The position numbers were made by a program, and so were the translations under genes. A stretch of 18,191 nucleotides of DNA from DASPNM01 sp035626515 (GTDB lineage Bacteria; Bacteroidota; Bacteroidia; Chitinophagales; Chitinophagaceae), in assembly GCA_035626515.1 (NCBI GenBank), contig DASPNM010000037.1, forward strand, positions 1 to 18,191, written 5' to 3'. Within the stretch, counting starts at the first letter, position 1. Each line of letters starts with the position of its first letter. Of the stretch, positions 14,093-18,191 are shown one piece after another. Under the pieces are notes generated by a model, which was given only the letters and a program-made list of their open reading frames with translations, made no database searches and was not told the origin of the DNA.

Positions 14093-14269
14093 TTATCTCC
14101 TCCTCGTACGCAACCAGCCGGTGAATACGATCAGCAGGCCCAGTCCCAGCCCAATCAGGATGCCGATCCGAACTCGGCGGATAAGAATGCCGATCACCAG
14201 CCCGAGCACGATCGCAAAAAGAAAAGCAACCTCTCCTCTTCGAATGTCGGGCTTCTTCCGCTCCTGCAT
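14093..14269 (-). CDS. 58-aa membrane protein with Gly-rich helix pair
   Basis: The frame starts at the ATG at 14269, two bases after the PIG-L stop, and encodes 58 residues. After a charged start (M-Q-E-R-K-K-P-D-I-R-R-G-E) come two hydrophobic segments (about 14-30 and 35-50) joined by R-R-V-R. The second contains a glycine-zipper-like G-L-G-L-G-L-L. It ends in L-R-T-R-R-R, so both tails and the loop are basic, as in a hairpin with both ends cytoplasmic if the loop is tolerated outside. The function is unknown; its place between a deacetylase-like gene and a transporter suggests a role in that system. Confidence 0.7.
   Translation of the reverse strand: MQERKKPDIRRGEVAFLFAIVLGLVIGILIRRVRIGILIGLGLGLLIVFTGWLRTRRR
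14097..14105 (-). promoter_or_regulatory. Strong Shine-Dalgarno for the 40-aa gene
   Basis: On the minus strand this reads GAGGAGGAG, 9 nt before the ATG at 14087. It is made by the AGG-AGG-AGA arginine codons at the end of the 58-aa gene. Shine-Dalgarno sites this strong are uncommon in Bacteroidota and are not obvious before other genes in the window. Confidence 0.65.
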
Positions 14270-14271
14270 GA

Positions 14272-16764
14272 TCAGAACGCTTTTTTCCTGTTCAGCGCGA
14301 TCAGGTTAGCCAACAACCGGTACGCCCCCGGCACTCCCGCGGGAAGTTGCCGGAAGAAAGCAAGCCCGGTGTAGGTGAAATATCCTTTTCCGTATTTCGC
14401 GATGATCAGGCTTCCTTCGTCGGGTTTTTCGCCGGGATCATTCAATGCGAGAACGCTTTCGAAATTCGTTCCCCAGTTGGACGCATGGTAAATGCTGCGC
14501 TCCTGTACCCACCCTTCGAAATCCTGCTCTGTGATCCGGTTTGGAAAACTGAGTGCCGGATGCTCGGGTTTCAGAATAGAAACAGGCGAACGCTCATCGG
14601 TGATCCTGTTCCGGGAAATGTTGAAATCGTATGGCCCGATGCGCGCGCGCACGGGCCCGAGGTTGCTGCTGGTATTGTACTGCACGATCAGGTTGCCGCC
14701 TTCCTGCACATAACGCATGAGCTTGTCATAATAATTGTTCATCCACTCATTCGTGTTGTAGGCGCGCACCCCGGTGATGATCGCGTCGAACTTGCTGAGG
14801 TCGTTGCGCGCCAGCTCGCGGGAACTTAGCGTAGTCACCTCATAGCCCATCTGTTCCAGCGCACCCGGCACCTTATCGCCGGCGCCAACAATATAACCGA
14901 TTCTTTTTCCATAAGTCTGCAGGTCCAGCTTTCGGTTCACTACCGTGGCGGGGGTGAAATAGCGGATATAGGGAATGTGGTCGTAACGAATTTCATTCAA
15001 CCCAACGTGCAAATAATCTTTTCGGCCAGTCCCGGCGTCGAGGGCGAAATGATATTCGTTGTCGCGACCGGCCTTCACCAAATACTGCACCGTTTGCGAA
15101 CGATTGCGCTCGGGAAACTGAAGCTCCTGGGCAGAGTATGTGACACTGAATTCGTCGGGTTGCTCAACGCCGGGCTGCTCAACCCGCGTCGCAAATGATT
15201 TTTTCTTACCGGTGATTGTCAACGAACCCCCGAATTCATTGTTTCCTTTTGAGATCTTGATCGGTTCATCAGGCGCGATCAGTGCAGGCGGCACCACCAC
15301 GAGCGGCTGGTACATTTCTCCATTAACCGGATCGGTAAAGCGGTGACGGACGGGAATTTCAACCCAAAATTCCAGCCCCTCCACGCTGAGCAGGATACGG
15401 GTCGTGTACGCCGGATCTACATCGGGTTGCCCGATTTTCTGCTGGTCGCCCACGTTGAAATAGCCTTCTTCCATCCGGCTTGCAAGCCAGTAAGGCTGGG
15501 TGATCGCCTGGGTGGGAGAAACAAAAAACGCCCGGGCAAAATTCAAATTGCGGTTTCGAACCAGAGGGACGTTGAGCGTGGAATCGAATCCATTTACCGA
15601 AAGTTTCAGCAGCCTGCTGTTCGAACCGAGCCGGTTGTTAAATGAAAATGCAAACCGGATCGAATCGGTCTGCACAGCAATTGCTTCGCTGCTGGTGGCA
15701 TCCAGAAAAAGTCCCGAACTCTGCAGAATCAGCTCTGTGGTTTCGCTAAGTTTCTGATCCCTCCAGTAACTGGCAGGCATTCCGGCCAAAGCCCGGTGCA
15801 GTCGGACCAGGCCTTTCACGGAACGCTCGGGGTTCAAAAAATCGAACGCCCGCGTGAGGCTGTCGACGATCTTGGCGATTGCCCCACCATCCTTCACCCG
15901 CCCCCAGGTCAAATCCACCCCGTCGAAAAGGTCATTGACGGGCGGGCTTCCCGACATGATGCGGAAGAATTCAAAAGCTTCTCCCCGGCCCGAGGCCACA
16001 CCAAAGCCCTGGCTCTTGTGCTGGCTGCGGCTTGCTGCGGCAATCTCGCCGTAGCTTTTTCCTAACAGAGCGTTGTAGCCTCCCACGTCGAACTTGAACT
16101 GGTCCGAGGACGTGGTATTGGCCGCTCCAAAGTTGAAAGTATTCCAGACAATTCGCTTCGGCTGCCAGGCTTGAACGTATTTCAGCTGCCCGGGAAATCG
16201 GGATGGATCGGCTGCGGCAATAAAAGCTTCGTTCGCGAGGATGGCGGAGGCGGTATGATGACCGTGGCCACCTTCGCCTGTGGTTGGGAAACGCGTGATG
16301 ATCACATCCGGACGGAATTTGCGGATCACCCAGACCACATCGCTCAAAATTTTTTCCTTATCCCATTTGGTAAACGTTTCTTCCGGACTTTTTGAATATC
16401 CAAAATCGAAAGCGCGTGTAAAAAATTGTTCGCCCCCGTCAATGCGTCTTGCTGCCAGCAATTCCTGCGTGCGGATCAAACCGAGCTCAATGCCCTGTTC
16501 TTCCCCGATCAGGTTTTGCCCTCCATCACCTCGTGTGATTGACAAATACCCGGTGCGATAAAGCCGGTCCTTAGAAAAATACGTGATGAGCCGCGTGTTC
16601 TCGTCATCCGGGTGCGCAGCCACGTAAAGCACGGAGCCCAGCACGTTCAGCTTGCGGATACCCTGGTAAATTTCGGCGGAGGTCCAGCTCTGGGGAGCCT
16701 GGCATAATCCTGCCCAAACGGGTCCGGCGGCGGCGGCAATGAGGAGTAGCAGCTTTCGAAGCAT
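14272..16764 (-). CDS. Exported PIG-L deacetylase-like protein with GATase-like C-terminus
   Basis: The protein has 830 residues from the ATG at 16764; a GTG at 16779 adds five. It begins with a signal peptide (M-L-R-K-L-L-L-L then Ala-rich). The PIG-L/LmbE domain (about 35-290) has the metal motif A-H-P-D-D-E (50-55) and the distal H-G-H-H-T-A (167-172), so H51, D54 and H170 should bind zinc. This family removes N-acyl groups from sugar amines and related amides. A long beta-rich middle region follows. The last ~210 residues look like a class I glutamine-amidotransferase fold (G-Y-I-V-G-A-G-D-K, then D-A-I-I-T-G-V-R-A-Y-N) without an obvious catalytic Cys. The same kind of end domain is seen in the M14-like gene upstream. 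The small-gene pair follows 2 bp later. Confidence 0.9.
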   Translation of the reverse strand: MLRKLLLLIAAAAGPVWAGLCQAPQSWTSAEIYQGIRKLNVLGSVLYVAAHPDDENTRLITYFSKDRLYRTGYLSITRGDGGQNLIGEEQGIELGLIRTQELLAARRIDGGEQFFTRAFDFGYSKSPEETFTKWDKEKILSDVVWVIRKFRPDVIITRFPTTGEGGHGHHTASAILANEAFIAAADPSRFPGQLKYVQAWQPKRIVWNTFNFGAANTTSSDQFKFDVGGYNALLGKSYGEIAAASRSQHKSQGFGVASGRGEAFEFFRIMSGSPPVNDLFDGVDLTWGRVKDGGAIAKIVDSLTRAFDFLNPERSVKGLVRLHRALAGMPASYWRDQKLSETTELILQSSGLFLDATSSEAIAVQTDSIRFAFSFNNRLGSNSRLLKLSVNGFDSTLNVPLVRNRNLNFARAFFVSPTQAITQPYWLASRMEEGYFNVGDQQKIGQPDVDPAYTTRILLSVEGLEFWVEIPVRHRFTDPVNGEMYQPLVVVPPALIAPDEPIKISKGNNEFGGSLTITGKKKSFATRVEQPGVEQPDEFSVTYSAQELQFPERNRSQTVQYLVKAGRDNEYHFALDAGTGRKDYLHVGLNEIRYDHIPYIRYFTPATVVNRKLDLQTYGKRIGYIVGAGDKVPGALEQMGYEVTTLSSRELARNDLSKFDAIITGVRAYNTNEWMNNYYDKLMRYVQEGGNLIVQYNTSSNLGPVRARIGPYDFNISRNRITDERSPVSILKPEHPALSFPNRITEQDFEGWVQERSIYHASNWGTNFESVLALNDPGEKPDEGSLIIAKYGKGYFTYTGLAFFRQLPAGVPGAYRLLANLIALNRKKAF

Positions 16765-16778
16765 CAGGTCAGTTTTCA

Positions 16779-16813
16779 CGAAAATAACGGTTGTCCTGAC
16801 TGGGCGTCAACCG
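16779..16813 (-). promoter_or_regulatory. Hairpin and possible -7 element between M14 and PIG-L genes
   Basis: On the minus strand CGGTTG (16813-16808) pairs with CAACCG (16793-16788) across a 14-nt loop, followed by TTATTTTCG. It may be a weak terminator or a processing site inside the operon. TATTTTCG (16786-16779) is one mismatch from TAnnTTTG and could instead start an internal transcript at the PIG-L gene, favouring its ATG at 16764. Confidence 0.35.
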
Positions 16814-16831
16814 CTGATATATAATGTATGC

Positions 16832-18191
16832 TCAATTTCCCACCAGGAACACGGCATTGCAAAACATCAGCTTCCCATTTTCCCAGAAATTACGGAACAA
16901 GACGTTGTCCGCAAGATAGGTCACGGTTCCCTCTCCCATATTTTGCACCCCAAACAGCAACCCGTCCCGCAGGCGGTTTTGGAGGCGTGCCCCGACAAAT
17001 CCTGCCACCTGGCCAGACTGTTTCAACACGCCCACATTCCAACCACCCTGCCGGATGAACTCATAAATATTGTCGTCCATTTTCAGGGTAAAATAATAAT
17101 CGGGGTAGCCAAATGCAAGCGGGTGCGTGTTGTCGAGCTCTACCTTCCAGATCGAGCCGGGCGTAATCCCCGAGATAAAATCGCGCTCGCGGTTCTCAAA
17201 TACACGAAGCGGCTGGTACTCGCTGGTATCTTTTTCCTCCTCAGTTTTCTTCAGCCGGATCCCGAATTCGGCGCGCGCCAGCTGCGACACCGCTTGTTCC
17301 AGCGCGATCAGACGCCCTCCGCGGTTTACCCAGTTCTTCAATTCATCCGCCTGCTGCTTCTCATTCAGAAAACGATAATTCCCCGAAGGCATGATCAGCA
17401 CGTTGTAATCGGTCCAGTTCACGCGTCCAAAATCGTTGGCATTGATCAGCGTTACCGGATAATCCAGCTCTTTTTCGAAAAAATGCCAGACCTCGCCCGC
17501 CGCATTTGGGCTCACTCCTTCTCCCGTGAGCAGCGCAACACGCGGTGCCCGGAAGGGACGCACCTTCTCACTCCCGAAATCAGGCCCCATGTCCACAAAT
17601 CCCGTAGACACGGGGTAAATACGGATGCCGTTCGAATCCGCAAGATGTCGCACCATACGCCAAAGCCCCGGACCGAAAGCCGAATTCGCCGTGCGCAACA
17701 CGATGATCGCGCCACGGTCGAAGCGATGCCCATCCAGTTCGAACGGTTGCTCCGCGTATCGTAACAGAATTCCCCGCTGCAGCAGCTGGCCTACCATCCG
17801 AACGGTGGATATTCCCTTCCACGGAAGGACGTAACCATACGTCGTTTCGGCATTCCGGGAAATCTCCGAAGCAGCAAACGATGCAAAGGGCACGCGATCC
17901 CGCGAAGCAAATGCGGTGAGACCATAAGCATAGGGAAGCGACCAGGCAGAAATATCGTAGGTCGCAGAATCCGTCATCTTTGAGCGGGGCTCAAAGAGAA
18001 CCTTCACCATTGCAGAGCGGGATTGCAGACCGGGAACGATAATGTCGCCCGCCAAAAACCCGAAACTTTCTTCGCGACCCGTCTGGTAATTGTACCCTCT
18101 CGAGCTGCCGGTAGAAGGAGCCCGGCCGTACCGGATCTCGTTCTTATCCAGCAGCCGCAGCAGCGCCGCAATCCTCTCGGAATCGCGCGAA
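16832..18191 (-). CDS. M14 zinc carboxypeptidase-like protein, C-terminal part
   Basis: The frame is open to the window edge, giving the last 452 residues; the true start and the M14 metal site lie outside. The visible start (S-R-D-S-E-R-I-A-A-L-L, then G-Y-N-Y-Q-T-G-R-E-E-S-F) and the segment S-A-T-Y-D-I-S-A-W-S-L-P-Y-A-Y-G-L match the region after the catalytic domain in large Bacteroidota M14 peptidases. A glutamine-amidotransferase-like domain follows (R-V-A-L-L-T-G-E-G-V-S, then V-L-I-M-P-S-G-N-Y and G-G-R-L-I-A-L-E-Q-A). Such proteins are exported and cleave C-terminal residues from peptides. A TTG at 18055 is only an internal codon. It is the first visible gene of the cluster leading to the symporter. 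Confidence 0.82.
   Translation of the reverse strand, partial: SRDSERIAALLRLLDKNEIRYGRAPSTGSSRGYNYQTGREESFGFLAGDIIVPGLQSRSAMVKVLFEPRSKMTDSATYDISAWSLPYAYGLTAFASRDRVPFASFAASEISRNAETTYGYVLPWKGISTVRMVGQLLQRGILLRYAEQPFELDGHRFDRGAIIVLRTANSAFGPGLWRMVRHLADSNGIRIYPVSTGFVDMGPDFGSEKVRPFRAPRVALLTGEGVSPNAAGEVWHFFEKELDYPVTLINANDFGRVNWTDYNVLIMPSGNYRFLNEKQQADELKNWVNRGGRLIALEQAVSQLARAEFGIRLKKTEEEKDTSEYQPLRVFENRERDFISGITPGSIWKVELDNTHPLAFGYPDYYFTLKMDDNIYEFIRQGGWNVGVLKQSGQVAGFVGARLQNRLRDGLLFGVQNMGEGTVTYLADNVLFRNFWENGKLMFCNAVFLVGN

Noticed and set aside
16739..17764. Plus-strand frame of 341 codons opposite the M14-like gene
   Set aside because: Antisense to a gene with clear family motifs; no signal, domain or promoter supports it.
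1..18191. tRNA or rRNA genes
   Set aside because: No cloverleaf-like segment with TTC-type arm or rRNA-like stretch was noticed on reading; a covariance search was not possible here.

Overview
The window looks like a chromosomal segment of a Bacteroidota bacterium, most likely a GC-richer member near Chitinophagaceae. Several genes are preceded by the Bacteroidota -7 element TAnnTTTG, and the gene content is typical of the phylum: DUF2911-TPR protein, an ECF sigma factor with a carboxypeptidase-regulatory/TonB-C anti-sigma-like partner, M14 peptidase and PIG-L proteins with extra C-terminal domains, and an SSS transporter. The genus cannot be fixed from the sequence alone.

Layout. (1) 1-927 is visibly AT-rich and unlike the rest. 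It holds the 5' part of a minus-strand gene (RraB-like domain plus TPRs) and a noncoding flank bounded by a short direct repeat, consistent with a foreign cassette. (2) 928-1260 is noncoding and packed with repeats: two copies of a ~79-bp repeat with an internal hairpin, and two arrays with a strict 7-bp period (ATCACTC and ACATCCC). (3) 1285-7803 is mostly housekeeping: acyl-CoA carboxylase beta subunit, RNase HI, a DUF6580-like membrane protein, mannose-6-phosphate isomerase, a YraN-type nuclease, a YkgJ-type cysteine-cluster protein, a lipoprotein and a XerC/XerD tyrosine recombinase. (4) 7801-7990 is another repeat region: two inverted heptad arrays (TAGTCNN) and a terminator for the next minus-strand gene. 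(5) 7993-12207 holds a secreted prenyltransferase/squalene-cyclase-like toroid protein, divergent from the ECF sigma/anti-sigma pair, then a DUF2911-TPR protein. (6) 12229-18191 is one minus-strand cluster, in transcription order: M14 carboxypeptidase-like protein (5' end off the window), PIG-L deacetylase-like protein, a 58-aa and a 40-aa membrane protein, and an SSS symporter.

How the genes work together. The last cluster is the best candidate for a poorly described system. Two exported hydrolases of different families each carry a C-terminal glutamine-amidotransferase-like domain. They lie immediately upstream of two tiny membrane proteins and a Na+/solute symporter, with gaps of 53, 2, 5 and -3 bp if the chosen starts are right. 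The simplest inference is periplasmic trimming and deacylation of an amide- or peptide-linked compound followed by uptake of the product; the substrate is unknown. Both tiny genes fall below usual gene-calling limits. The second striking theme is the heptad-period intergenic arrays of unrelated sequence, which share a short flanking motif and suggest one repeat family with variable content.
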